NCBI GenBank assembly: GCA_021324445.1
Contig: JAJPJC010000263.1
Location: forward strand, 1-42,240
Length of the DNA stretch: 42,240 nt
Direction: 5' to 3'
From: Isosphaeraceae bacterium
GTDB lineage: Bacteria > Planctomycetota > Planctomycetia > Isosphaerales > Isosphaeraceae
Shown: positions 29,415 through 38,296 of the stretch, one piece after another
How the letters are laid out: every line of letters begins with the position of its first letter
Position numbering within the stretch: position 1 is the stretch's first letter
Notes under the pieces: generated by a model
Told to the model about the DNA's origin: nothing
Databases searched by the model: none
Seen by the model: only the letters and a program-made list of their open reading frames with translations
Made by a program: the position numbers and the translations under genes

Positions 29415-32336
29415 ATGTCCACGCAGAGCCCTCTCCAGTTGACCAGGAAACCGGAGGATGAAGGTCCGAAGCCACGACCGGCGCGGCAGTCCGAACGACC
29501 CGGGCTGCCGCCCTCGGCAGCCCGGTTGACCGACCTGGGCCTGCTGGGACTCTTCCTGGCCCTGACCTTCCTCCTGGGCGTGTTCCCGCTCAAGGACGTC
29601 GACTTCTACTGGCACCTCAAGACCGGCGACCTGATCCGGCAGACGGGACAGGTCCCGCACACGGACATCTTCACCTTCACGCGTCAGGGGGAGCCGTGGA
29701 TCGACCTCCATTGGATCTACCAGGTCGCGATTAGCTGGATCTATGAGACGGGAGGATCCGGGCAGGAGGGCATCCGCGCGCTGAACCTGGCCAAGTGCGT
29801 CGTGACCTGCCTGGCCGTCTTGCTGCTGGTGACCGCCCGGCGGCGCGACTGGCCGATCTGGGTCATCCTCCTGACCTGGCTCCCGCCACTGCTGCTGCTG
29901 GGGGGAAGGATGTACGTCCGTCCCGAGACGCTCACGCTGCTCTACCTGGCGATCTTCCTGGCCGTGGTGACGCGATGGGAACGCTATCCCGCCCTGGCCC
30001 TGGTCCTGCCGCTGGTGCAGGTTGCCTGGGTCAACTCCCAGGGCCTGTTCGTGCTGGGCCCGATCATCCTGGTCTGCGCGCTGATCGATTCGGTGCTCCG
30101 GCGCGGCGCCCTCGGGCCCGAGCGCCGCCGATGGTGGCTGATGATCGGGATCGCGAGCGTGGCCACAATGGCGGCCTGCCTGGTCAATCCGTACGGGATC
30201 ACCGGTGCTCTCTACCCGATGCAACTGGCCGCCACGATGAGCAGCCCCATCTTCTCGAAGCATATCGCCGAGCTGATGCCGATCCCAACGTTCATCCGCG
30301 AAGCCGGGCTGAGGAATCTTCCCTTACAGCTTCACCTGCTGACCATGGCTGTGGGCGCGTTGAGCTTCGTGGTCCCGCTGGGCTGGGTCATCGGGGTGCG
30401 GCTGTTCGGGGCACGACCGCCGGCCGCGCTGGCGGGGGAAGATGCGGCCATGCAGAGAGGCACCGGCCCGGCCGCCAGGAAGAAGCGTGCGGCGCGGTCG
30501 AAGACCCCCCGGCCGGCGCCTGCGCGCGGCCGGACCCAGGTCTCCGTCCCGAATGATGGGGCCGCCAGCTGGCGCCTCAGCCCGTTCCGGCTGCTGCTCT
30601 ATGCCGCATTCAGCTACTTGAGTCTCCAGGCGACGCGAAACAGCCACCAGTTCGCGGCGGTGGTCGGCTCGATCACGGCGTGGAACTTCGGCGAGTGGGC
30701 GGCGGCGATCCAGCGGCGACGGGCAGCCCTGGCGGCTGCGGGCTCGAGCTCGAGACCGGCGCCGGAGTCCTGGACGCCGCGCCTGGTTGCCGCAGCCGCG
30801 ATTCTGGGCGTGCACGTCTGGGTCGGCTCGGGTGGGTTCTACGCGATGACGGGGGAGCAGCGCACCATCGGCCTGGGTGAGGAGCCGCTCTGGTTCCCGC
30901 ACGCGGCCGCTCGGTTCGCCGGCCGGCCCGAGATGCCCGCGCGGTTCCTCAGCTTCCACAACGGCCATGCTTCGCTCTTCGAGTATTACCATGGCCCCGA
31001 ACGCAAGGTTTTTACCGATCCCCGACTGGAGGTCAATGGGGCCGATCTCTTCCAGCGCTATCAGCGGCTCCAGGACGCAATGCTCAAGGACGAACCCGGC
31101 TCGAGCTGGAGGGCCGAGCTGGACGCCATGGGGCGGCCGGTGATCCTGGTCGACCATGAGTACATGTCACCCTTGGGGGCGAAATTGCTGAGCAGTGCGC
31201 ATTGGCGCTGCGTTTGGTTCGACGCGATTGCCGCGGTGTATGTCCACGACTCGGCGACCGAGGCGGTTCGGGCGCATGCCGTCGATTTCGCGGCACGGCA
31301 CTTCCGCCGGGATGGGCGCGGGTCCTCTGAGTCCGCCGACAGCCCAACAGGCGGTCTGGCCGAGTCGATGGCCTCGGGGAAGGCGATGCGCAACTACGTC
31401 TGGTCGATCCCGCTCGGGCGCGGCGACGTGATCCGTCCGCTGGTCTGGCTGGGCCTGGACGAGACCCGGAGGGTCCTCCGGGCTGAACCCGAATCGGGCG
31501 ACGGCTGGAAGCTGCTGGGCCAGATCGAGCTGGCGCGCGACCAGGCAAATCAACTGGATCGTGGGTCCGCCGGGCTGCCCAGCCCACGCTATCGACTCGA
31601 CTTCGACCCGGTCCTGGACCTCTCGGTCGTCCGCGCGACCTACGCGCTGCGGCGGGCCCTCGATCTGGGCTCAGGCGACTTCACGACGCTCGCGAAGCTG
31701 AGCGAGGCTTATGAGAGTCGGCTCATGCACGAGGCCCAGTTGAACGTCCTGGAGCGGATGGCCGGACTCCGACCGATCAACCGGCCCCAGCAAGCCATGC
31801 TGGCGGCGCTCGCGTCGCGACGGGTGGAGTTGCAGCGCGAGCTCGGCCGGTCGCCTGCGACGGCCTGGCGGAACCCTGGCGAGCTCGATGAGGTCGTGAC
31901 CAGGTTGCTGGCCGCCGGGCGGGCCGAGCGGGCGGCCGAGCTGCTGGAGCAGGCCTATCCGCCCGGGCGAGCTCCCTGGAGTCTGCTCGATCGGGCCGCG
32001 ACGCTGCGCCTGCACCTGGGGGAGCCGGCGCGCGCGCGCGCTCTCTGGCAGCAGGCGGCCTCGGTGCCCGATCGGGCGATTGCGATGGCCCGCATCGCGG
32101 TGACCCACCTCGCCGAAGGCGACTTCGAGGCCGCGCGCCGGGCCTATCGGCAAGCGCTGGACGCCCGTCCGGGCCTGTTCGAGGCGTGCTACGGCCTGGC
32201 CGTCCTGGAGCAGGACGCGGGGGATGCCCCGGCCGCCCACGCGCTGGCGCTGAAGGCCGTCCAGGTCGCACCCGGGGACGCCTCGCGCGCCGCCGCCCGC
32301 CAGATCGCCGCCGATGTCGGGCGCTTCGCCGGGTGA
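29415..32336 (+). CDS. Large multi-pass membrane protein with C-terminal TPR-like region
   Basis: This 973-residue protein starts with a Pro/Arg-rich cytoplasmic tail and then about ten membrane helices (about 40-490). They are interrupted by a basic low-complexity loop (KKRAARSKTPRPAPARGRTQ, about 355-385). The first loop FPLKDVDFYWHLKTGDLIRQ resembles the D-x-D/E-W-H loop of polyprenol-dependent glycosyltransferase-like planctomycete proteins. The C-terminal 280 residues (about 690-970) are TPR-like: LAKLSEAYESRLMHEAQLNV, ARRAYRQALDARPGLFEACY. Glycan transfer combined with protein docking is a guess. The ATG at 29415 is chosen because the only earlier start, a GTG at 29382, lies against the hairpin repeat. 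Confidence 0.75.
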   Translation: MSTQSPLQLTRKPEDEGPKPRPARQSERPGLPPSAARLTDLGLLGLFLALTFLLGVFPLKDVDFYWHLKTGDLIRQTGQVPHTDIFTFTRQGEPWIDLHWIYQVAISWIYETGGSGQEGIRALNLAKCVVTCLAVLLLVTARRRDWPIWVILLTWLPPLLLLGGRMYVRPETLTLLYLAIFLAVVTRWERYPALALVLPLVQVAWVNSQGLFVLGPIILVCALIDSVLRRGALGPERRRWWLMIGIASVATMAACLVNPYGITGALYPMQLAATMSSPIFSKHIAELMPIPTFIREAGLRNLPLQLHLLTMAVGALSFVVPLGWVIGVRLFGARPPAALAGEDAAMQRGTGPAARKKRAARSKTPRPAPARGRTQVSVPNDGAASWRLSPFRLLLYAAFSYLSLQATRNSHQFAAVVGSITAWNFGEWAAAIQRRRAALAAAGSSSRPAPESWTPRLVAAAAILGVHVWVGSGGFYAMTGEQRTIGLGEEPLWFPHAAARFAGRPEMPARFLSFHNGHASLFEYYHGPERKVFTDPRLEVNGADLFQRYQRLQDAMLKDEPGSSWRAELDAMGRPVILVDHEYMSPLGAKLLSSAHWRCVWFDAIAAVYVHDSATEAVRAHAVDFAARHFRRDGRGSSESADSPTGGLAESMASGKAMRNYVWSIPLGRGDVIRPLVWLGLDETRRVLRAEPESGDGWKLLGQIELARDQANQLDRGSAGLPSPRYRLDFDPVLDLSVVRATYALRRALDLGSGDFTTLAKLSEAYESRLMHEAQLNVLERMAGLRPINRPQQAMLAALASRRVELQRELGRSPATAWRNPGELDEVVTRLLAAGRAERAAELLEQAYPPGRAPWSLLDRAATLRLHLGEPARARALWQQAASVPDRAIAMARIAVTHLAEGDFEAARRAYRQALDARPGLFEACYGLAVLEQDAGDAPAAHALALKAVQVAPGDASRAAARQIAADVGRFAG

Positions 32337-32681
32337 GAGCCGGGTGCGGTCAGGCTCTCCTCACGCGGCCCCTCGGCCGCAACCAACAGGAATGGCAGAT
32401 TCCAGATTCCAAATTCCAGATTCCTCCTCATTTGGATAGGAGTTACGCAGTTGGCCTTCCGGCCACCCCGGCGTCTGGAAAGATCGGCGAGCGAACAATG
32501 CGCCGGTCGTCTCTTGGGCCTTGCCGATCCAGCCCAGATGCCTCGGAGCAGCAGGCGGCGATGTCCGAGAAGCTTCCACTGCGTAACTCCTCTCATCCTC
32601 ATTTGGAATCTGGAATCTGTCATCTGGAATTTCCCCAGAGGGGCGCACGGCGCGGAGATCCGCCGCGGCTCGACTCTCCTG
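32337..32681. other. Intergenic spacer occupied by a palindromic element
   Basis: This 345-base region lies between two convergent genes. Most of it is the MITE-like structure at about 32393-32635. No gene is seen. Confidence 0.5.
32438..32591. mobile_element. MITE-like element with GGAGTTACGCAGT ends
   Basis: AGGAGTTACGCAGT (32438-32451) and its perfect reverse complement (32578-32591) bound a 154-base non-coding core. Outside them, the 12-mer TCCTCATTTGGA occurs in direct orientation on both sides (32425-32436 and 32596-32607). Beyond that both arms hold several copies of ATTCCAGATTCC (left about 32400-32423, right about 32603-32635, opposite orientation). The whole 230-base structure is therefore a large imperfect palindrome. 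It resembles a non-autonomous transposable element. Its transposase family is not identified. Confidence 0.65.
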
Positions 32682-35357
32682 TCACTGATCAGCGAGGGTG
32701 GCCAGCCATTCCCGCCACCGTGCAGCCTCCGCGGGCTGGCCCCCGGCTTCGTAGAAGGAAGCGATCCGCGCACCGGCGGCGGCCAGCTCGCGCTTCTGGC
32801 GAGGCAGAAGCTGCTGCGCGCGGGCCAGCAGACCCTCGCAGCCGTCGACCAGCACCCGCTCAGCTTCGGCATACTTCCGCTGGCCGGCCAGCGCGGCCCC
32901 GAGCTGACTCATCGTCTGGAAGCGTCGCCAGCCGTCCGGCTCGGTCTGGACGCGGAGCGCCAGGCATTCGCGGAGCATGACCTCGGCGTCGGCAAACCGT
33001 TTGGACTCCAGGTAGGCGGACCCGAGCTGGCCGAGGCTGGTGATCGTGTCGGGATGACCCGGGGTCAACTTGGCCTTCCGCAGCGCGACGGCCTGCTCAA
33101 GCAGCGGGATGGCATGTCCGAGGCGGCCGGCTTCGCGATCGGCCTGCGCCAGGCTGGCGAGGGTCTTGGCGATGTCGGGATGTTGCGGGCCGAGCTTCGC
33201 CTTGCGTGCGGTGAGGATCTCCTCGTACAGCGCGATCGCCTCGCGGATCCGGCCGCCGGAGAGGTCGGCGGCGGCCAGGTTGCTCATCGAGAGCAGCGTG
33301 TCGGGATGGTCGGGGCCGAGCTTCCACCGGCGGACCCGTACGACCTCCTCCAACAGCGGCGTGGCCGCGGCGACGCGCCCGGCCGTGACAGACGCGCTGG
33401 CGAGGTTGTTGAGGCGGGCCAGCGTGTCGGGGTGCTCCGCCCCGAGGATCGCCCGGGACCGCTCGACGAGCGATTCCCACATCCGCAGGGCCTCGTCGTG
33501 CCGACCGACGGCCCGGTACGCGATGGCGAGGTTGTTGAGGGCGGTCAGCGTGTCGGGATGGTCGGGGCCGAGCCTGGACTTGCGGACGGCGAGCACGCGC
33601 TCGGCCAGCGGGACCGCCTCGGCGGACCGGCCGGCCAGGCCGAGGGCCGTGGCCAGATTACTCTGGCTCCTGAGCGTGCCGGCATGTTCGGGGCCCAGCC
33701 TGGCCAGCGATCTCTCGTAGGTGCGCTGATGCAGCCAGATGGCCTCGTCGATCCGGCCGGCGGCCTGGTAGGCCACGGCCAGGGTGTCCATCGAGCCGAG
33801 TGTGTCGTCGTGGTCCGGGCCCAGCGCGGCTTCGCGGAGCGCCTTGGCCCGCTGGAGCTGGCGGATCGCCGCCGCCGCCTCGCCGAGAAAGTAGTAGCTC
33901 GTTCCGAGGGTGTCGCGGATGTCCGCCTCGACTCTCGGCTGGCCGGCGAATTCGGCGGCGATGCTCGGCTCGGCCGCGTCGACGGCCGACCGGAGGGTCA
34001 CGTCTCGGCCCTGTCCATATTCCCACCCCTCGGGCCGGATCGCGGAGAGCACCTTGTTGCGGAAGAAGCCGAGCGTCGCCTTGGCCTGGGCCTCCGAGCG
34101 GGTCGCCCGCACCGCCAGGTCGATGCTGATCAGCGCGGCGGAGACCAGCATCGCCGCAAAGGCCGCCGCCGTCGCCAGGGCCGCGCGGTGCCTCCCGGCA
34201 TACTTCCGCAAGCGGTAACTGGCCGACGGCGGGCCGGCCTCCACCGGCTCGCCGCGGAGGTATCGCCCCAGGTCGCCGGCCAGGTCATGGGCCGTCGCGT
34301 ACCGGCGAACGCGGTCCTTCTCCAGCGCCTTCATCGCGATCCAGTCGAGCTCGCCGCGGACCAGCCGGGCCAGCCGCGCCGGCTCCATCCCGCGCTGCGC
34401 CGCGATCGCGGCGACCTGCTCCGACTGGGAGATCCGGGCACTCAGCCGCGGCGGCTCCTCTTCCCGGATGCGGCGGAGGACCTCCGAGTATCCCGCCTGG
34501 AGCGACCGGAGCCGCTCCAGGGGCGTCGTGCCGGTCAGCAGTTCGTAGAGCAGCACGCCCAGGGCGTAGATGTCGGTGCGCGTGTCGACGTCCACGGCGC
34601 CGCTCTCGGCCTGCTCGGGACTCATGTATTCCAGCGTCCCGACGATCGCCCCGTGCCGGGTGAACAGGGTCCGCTCAGTCAGACGCTGATCGGTCGCCTT
34701 GGCCAGGCCGAAGTCGATGACCTTCGGCACCGGGCGCCCGTCGTGGACGGAGACCAGCACGTTGGACGGCTTGATGTCGCGGTGGATGATCCCCTTCTGA
34801 TGCGCGTGCTGGATCGCCTGGCAGACGGCGACCAGCAGCTCGATCCGCTCGCGCGGGGCGAGGTGTGCCTCGTCGCAGTAGTCCGTGATCGGCACCCCCT
34901 TGACCAGCTCCATGACGAAGTAGGGGCGGCTCGTCGCGGTGGCGCCGGCGTCGAGCACCTTGGCGATGTTGGGGTGGTCCATCAAGGCCAGGGCCTGGCG
35001 CTCGGCCTCGAACCGGGCGATCACCTGGCGCGAGTCCATCCCCGGCTTGAGAATCTTCACGGCGACCTTGCGGCGGATCGGGCTGGTCTGTTCGGCCAGG
35101 TAGACGACGCCCATCCCCCCCTCGCCAATGCGCTCCAGCAGCTTGTAAGGGCCGACGATCGACCCGGCTCCTTCCGCGATCACCGGCGTCGCCCCGACGG
35201 GTTCCTCGAGGGTCGTCGTCTCGGAGAACATCGGGTTCTCGGTCGAGCTTCCCTCGAGGGCTTGGGCCGCAGGGCCGTCGGCCCGTTCCGCGAGCGGTCC
35301 GCCCCCGGGCGCATGTTCGGAGTCCGCTCGACGATCCGGCCTGGGCTCGCTCATCAT
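32682..35357 (-). CDS. Transmembrane Ser/Thr protein kinase with TPR sensor region
   Basis: This Hanks-type kinase has 891 residues. A flexible N-terminal tail (1-65) is followed by the kinase domain (about 70-365) with GEGGMGVVY, catalytic Lys101, HRDIKPSN (192-199), DFG (215-217) and SPEQ. A membrane helix at about 391-415 ([20 protein letters not shown]) is followed by an extracytoplasmic chain of about nine TPR units of 42 residues (about 480-880). These carry the kinesin-light-chain-like repeat LGPDHPDTL. All catalytic residues are present. The TPR array probably binds a protein ligand. The start is the ATG at 35357 or the adjacent one at 35354, after AGGGGCGGG. It converges with the large membrane-TPR gene and is followed upstream by a LEPR miniprotein on the same strand. 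Confidence 0.93.
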   Translation of the reverse strand: MMSEPRPDRRADSEHAPGGGPLAERADGPAAQALEGSSTENPMFSETTTLEEPVGATPVIAEGAGSIVGPYKLLERIGEGGMGVVYLAEQTSPIRRKVAVKILKPGMDSRQVIARFEAERQALALMDHPNIAKVLDAGATATSRPYFVMELVKGVPITDYCDEAHLAPRERIELLVAVCQAIQHAHQKGIIHRDIKPSNVLVSVHDGRPVPKVIDFGLAKATDQRLTERTLFTRHGAIVGTLEYMSPEQAESGAVDVDTRTDIYALGVLLYELLTGTTPLERLRSLQAGYSEVLRRIREEEPPRLSARISQSEQVAAIAAQRGMEPARLARLVRGELDWIAMKALEKDRVRRYATAHDLAGDLGRYLRGEPVEAGPPSASYRLRKYAGRHRAALATAAAFAAMLVSAALISIDLAVRATRSEAQAKATLGFFRNKVLSAIRPEGWEYGQGRDVTLRSAVDAAEPSIAAEFAGQPRVEADIRDTLGTSYYFLGEAAAAIRQLQRAKALREAALGPDHDDTLGSMDTLAVAYQAAGRIDEAIWLHQRTYERSLARLGPEHAGTLRSQSNLATALGLAGRSAEAVPLAERVLAVRKSRLGPDHPDTLTALNNLAIAYRAVGRHDEALRMWESLVERSRAILGAEHPDTLARLNNLASASVTAGRVAAATPLLEEVVRVRRWKLGPDHPDTLLSMSNLAAADLSGGRIREAIALYEEILTARKAKLGPQHPDIAKTLASLAQADREAGRLGHAIPLLEQAVALRKAKLTPGHPDTITSLGQLGSAYLESKRFADAEVMLRECLALRVQTEPDGWRRFQTMSQLGAALAGQRKYAEAERVLVDGCEGLLARAQQLLPRQKRELAAAGARIASFYEAGGQPAEAARWREWLATLADQ

Positions 35358-35401
35358 CCCGCCCCTGCGACCACTCACGACGTGATGGCCCAGGCGTGAT
35401 T

Positions 35402-35719
35402 CTAACCACTCCTCCCGAGCCGGGATAGTCCCGACGGCACGGCATCGCCGGGCTGTAACTCGACCTGGCCGTTGACCTCGACCACGTCCAGCGGCCTGGG
35501 GCCGGACGGGACCGCCGCACCGATGGCCGCCGGAGAGCACCCAAGGGTGATCGGGTTAACGATCGCCCGGGTGAGGGGGGCAGGGCTGAGCACGGCGCGG
35601 GCCTCCAGGGGCTCGGCCAGGGGGCGAAACCGCCGCGGCCTCGCCGCGGGCGGCCGGTCGATCATCCGCGACAAGATCCGGGCGGCCGCCGCGCCCATCG
35701 ATTCGCGTGGGGAGTTCAT
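35402..35719 (-). CDS. LEPR/XLL-motif miniprotein
   Basis: This 105-residue protein carries [20 protein letters not shown] at about residues 35-54. It matches the N-terminal motif (R-P-x-L-E-x-L-E-x-R-x-x-L-S) seen at the start of very large exported planctomycete proteins. Here the motif is followed by only about 50 residues with no repeat or enzyme domain. GAGGAG lies 7 bases before the ATG at 35719. The kinase-TPR gene begins 44 bases downstream on the same strand, which suggests co-transcription. It may be a truncated exported protein or a small secreted factor. Confidence 0.6.
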   Translation of the reverse strand: MNSPRESMGAAAARILSRMIDRPPAARPRRFRPLAEPLEARAVLSPAPLTRAIVNPITLGCSPAAIGAAVPSGPRPLDVVEVNGQVELQPGDAVPSGLSRLGRSG

Positions 35720-36515
35720 CGCGCGTCTCCTCGAGTTCGAGTGCCTCGGGACGGCCACGGGCGCAGGACGACCGGTGACACCGAGGCGGCGGGTCTGGTC
35801 CGCCACCACCGGGTCTTGCGCCCCGTCGCCTTCGCCGCCGTCCCGACGAAATCCCGACCGTTGCGGTCGGTGACCGGGATGCTCGGGGTCCCGTCCCGGT
35901 CCGCTCGTCCCCGAGGGGGAACTGGAGAGCGGTCCCACGAGAATGGGCCCCGATCGCCTGGCCTCGGAGGCTCGTGACCTCCTCGACTCTCGGCGTTCGT
36001 GAGGACTAACGGCGCGGGTGGATCGCCCTTGCGCGGGGAGCGGAAAAAATGGAGACGTCTCGCCGAACAGCACCGGAGCCGGGCGGTGCCCGGGGTGACC
36101 AGGCCCGTCAGCGCGTGGTTCGGACGGGACGAGAGTCCTCCAACCTCGGGCGTCAGCCCGATCGTCCAGGGTTGCGGATCGCACTGACGTGCGAGGCTGG
36201 AGATGCCCCGTCCGAACCACGTTCTCACGAACGTGGTCACCCGCTGGTCGTCACCGCGGACTCTCGAAAACTCTCGTCGGGATGCCGGCCGCACGGATCG
36301 TCGGCGATGGAGACGACTCGCGGCGCCGGTTTCCTCCAAGGAGCCCAGGCGGCCACTGCACCCTTGCCCGCAGCCAGCCAGGCGTGATAAATGAATGCGA
36401 TCGAGAACTTGCTCGACCGGCGCAAGTCGGGGGCGATTCGCACGTCAATCCAGAGTGAGAAGCAGGCCGGGGACCGGCCCGAAGCGGCCCGGAGGGAGGT
36501 CGAGGGGGTAACGCG
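35720..36515. other. Divergent intergenic region with inverted repeats
   Basis: This 796-base region lies between the LEPR miniprotein (minus) and the sigma-like gene (plus). A 15-base sequence CGTGGTTCGGACGGG at 36114-36128 recurs inverted at 36207-36221. The right arm continues into a perfect hairpin, ACCACGTTC-TCAC-GAACGTGGT (36216-36237). A shorter hairpin lies near 35865 (CCGACCG-TTG-CGGTCGG). Open frames exist on both strands but none looks coding. Confidence 0.5.
36114..36237. repeat. Inverted repeat plus hairpin of unknown origin
   Basis: The perfect 15-base inverted repeat (36114-36128 / 36207-36221) encloses 78 bases. A 9-bp stem with a 4-base loop (36216-36237) shares its left arm with the right repeat. 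This suggests either a mobile-element end or a transcribed structured RNA. Confidence 0.5.
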
Positions 36516-37907
36516 ATGGACCCGTTCGTGCCCGACGACGAGCTGACTCGAGACCACAACCTGGCCGATTGGCGGGCCTTCGCCCTGGCCTACTACGAGC
36601 CGATCCTCCGGGCGCTTCGCCTGATGCGGGTTCCCGAGGCAGAGCTCGAGGACCTGGCGCATTCGTTCCTGCTCAAGGCGGCCGAGCGGGATTTCCTGGA
36701 GACGTTCCGGGCCTTTCGGCGGAGACACGAGGAAGCGGGACGGCGGGTCCGCTTCCGCACCTACCTCTACCGCTCGATCCAGAACCACGTCCGGGACTTC
36801 TACCGCGGGACCGGTCCCGGCGCGCGGGCGCGCGGCCTGGGTCTCGATGCGGCCCTGACGATCGCGGTCGATCCGGAGACGACACTCGGCCCCGACGCGC
36901 TCTACGCCCTCGACGTGCTCCACCAGGCGATTCAGGCGCTGCGACGGCATTGCGAGCGCAGCGGCAAGCCGCATTACTGGATCTGCTTCGAGGAGACGTT
37001 CCTCGCTGATGAGTTCCGCGGCCGTCGCGGGCGGTCCCGCGCCGAGCTGCTGCAAGCCTTCCCGGAGTTCGACGCCCAGCGGCTCGACAACGCGCTGACG
37101 ACGGTCAAGCGGGCATTCCGCCGCTTCGTCGAGGGCCTGATCCCGCGCGGCCTGCGCGAGGAGACCGGGCCGGGCGAGCGATTCGAGGAATGGATGGCGA
37201 TCCTCCGCGAATCGCACGCCTCCCAGTTCAATCTCCTGCACGTGGCCTACCGCGTCATGCCCTATCTCGATCCCGAGATGAGCCGTGCGGCCTCGACGGC
37301 GCTGGTCGTCGAGCCGCGCCACGGCGGCTCGACCCGCGCCTACCAGGAACCGGCGGCGGCGGCCGAGGACGACGAGCTGAGCATCCTGCTGGGGTTCCAC
37401 CTGGAACTGCCGCTGACCGAGCTGATCGACGCGGCCGAACTGATGCGGTACATCCCGCCGTCGAGCCCCTTGCTCGGCCTGCCGCGGACCGGTTCGCAGG
37501 ACCATCCCGGCGGCGGCCAGGTTCCCGCCCGCGCGTCCCGCCGGGCCTGCCTCCTGACACTCATCGACCCGACCCCGGCCGAGTCCGAGGCGCTGGCCCG
37601 GGTCGACCTCGTCGGCCTGCTGGCTCGGCTGAAGTTGCTGGCGAAGCAGCTCCGCCACCGGCCCGACCACACCGTCCCGGTGGTCATCTCGCAGCTCCTG
37701 TATACGATCACGAGCGTGCTGGGCGTCGTCCGGTGCCAGGTCGGCCTGCACACGATCAGCCCGGACTCGCTCGCCGATAACATCCGATGGTTCCTCCGGC
37801 GGCCGTGGCTGGACGATCGCATCCGCCCCCTGCTCCACGCCGGCCTGGGCGCCCTGGGACGCCCGGCCCCTGCCGGCCAGTCACGTCGGTCGGGCTTTCC
37901 AGCCTGA
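36516..37907 (+). CDS. Atypical ECF-like sigma factor with long C-terminal extension
   Basis: This 463-residue protein has an N-terminal third resembling extracytoplasmic-function sigma factors. Region 2 (about 17-100) has WRAFALAYYEPILRALRLMR, EDLAHSFLLKAAERDFLE and FRTYLYRSIQNHVRDFYR. A degenerate region 4 (about 150-205) ends RLDNALTTVKRAFRRFVEGL. The remaining 250 residues contain no family I recognise and no membrane helix. A predicted helical stretch is ARVDLVGLLARLKLLAKQLR. GAGGGGG lies 8 bases before the ATG at 36516. The next gene, a kinase, follows in the same direction after a 389-base gap. The last seven codons and the stop are supplied by a hairpin repeat (from 37885). It may be a kinase-controlled transcription factor. 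Confidence 0.7.
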   Translation: MDPFVPDDELTRDHNLADWRAFALAYYEPILRALRLMRVPEAELEDLAHSFLLKAAERDFLETFRAFRRRHEEAGRRVRFRTYLYRSIQNHVRDFYRGTGPGARARGLGLDAALTIAVDPETTLGPDALYALDVLHQAIQALRRHCERSGKPHYWICFEETFLADEFRGRRGRSRAELLQAFPEFDAQRLDNALTTVKRAFRRFVEGLIPRGLREETGPGERFEEWMAILRESHASQFNLLHVAYRVMPYLDPEMSRAASTALVVEPRHGGSTRAYQEPAAAAEDDELSILLGFHLELPLTELIDAAELMRYIPPSSPLLGLPRTGSQDHPGGGQVPARASRRACLLTLIDPTPAESEALARVDLVGLLARLKLLAKQLRHRPDHTVPVVISQLLYTITSVLGVVRCQVGLHTISPDSLADNIRWFLRRPWLDDRIRPLLHAGLGALGRPAPAGQSRRSGFPA

Positions 37908-37943
37908 CACTCTGGGAGCGTCAGGCTGGAAAGCCTGACCGAC
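37885..37943. repeat. Inverted pair of GTCG hairpin repeats overlapping a stop codon
   Basis: One unit (37885-37908) reads GTCG then GTCGGGCTTTCC-AGCCTGAC. Its near-perfect reverse complement is at 37920-37943, with an 11-base spacer. The first unit covers the last codons and the TGA (37905-37907) of the sigma-like gene. It is related to the cluster at 29294-29381 but its head is GTCG instead of GTAG. Confidence 0.75.
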
Positions 37944-38296
37944 AACAATTCAAAAGCGTCGGATTGGTCGTGCCCGCATCGGACCCGATCATCAGTCTGA
38001 CCTCGGGTCGGGCGGCGATCCGTACCGGGTCGCCACCAGCCGCGTTAAGACCCTTCGTACTACTTTTGGGGCGAGCCCGAACGGACCGAGGTTGGGGATC
38101 GGCTGAACTTGCATGAGGGCATCCTCGCCCGCTGGGTCTCGGTCCGGAAGTGACGTCCTCCATGCATTGTCCAGTGGTTCTGGTGGTTTTACCAGGCTTG
38201 CGGGCATCCCGGCAAATTGCCTTTGCAAAATGCATCAACTGATGCTATCGGTCCTGCCGTTCTTGCCGCTTTTTCTGCTCTCGAGGGAGAGATCGG
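37908..38296. other. Spacer between sigma-like and kinase genes
   Basis: This 389-base spacer begins with the hairpin repeat pair. The remainder becomes more AT-rich toward its right end (around 38205-38280), a likely promoter region for the kinase. No gene is seen. Confidence 0.45.

Noticed and set aside
32451..35399. A 982-codon plus-strand frame opposite the kinase-TPR gene
   Set aside because: The repeats seen in it are the mirror of the TPR codons; the kinase motifs are all on the minus strand.
35716..36339. 207-codon minus-strand frame in the spacer before the sigma-like gene
   Set aside because: It spans inverted repeats and the leader of the LEPR miniprotein, and no domain or signal is visible.
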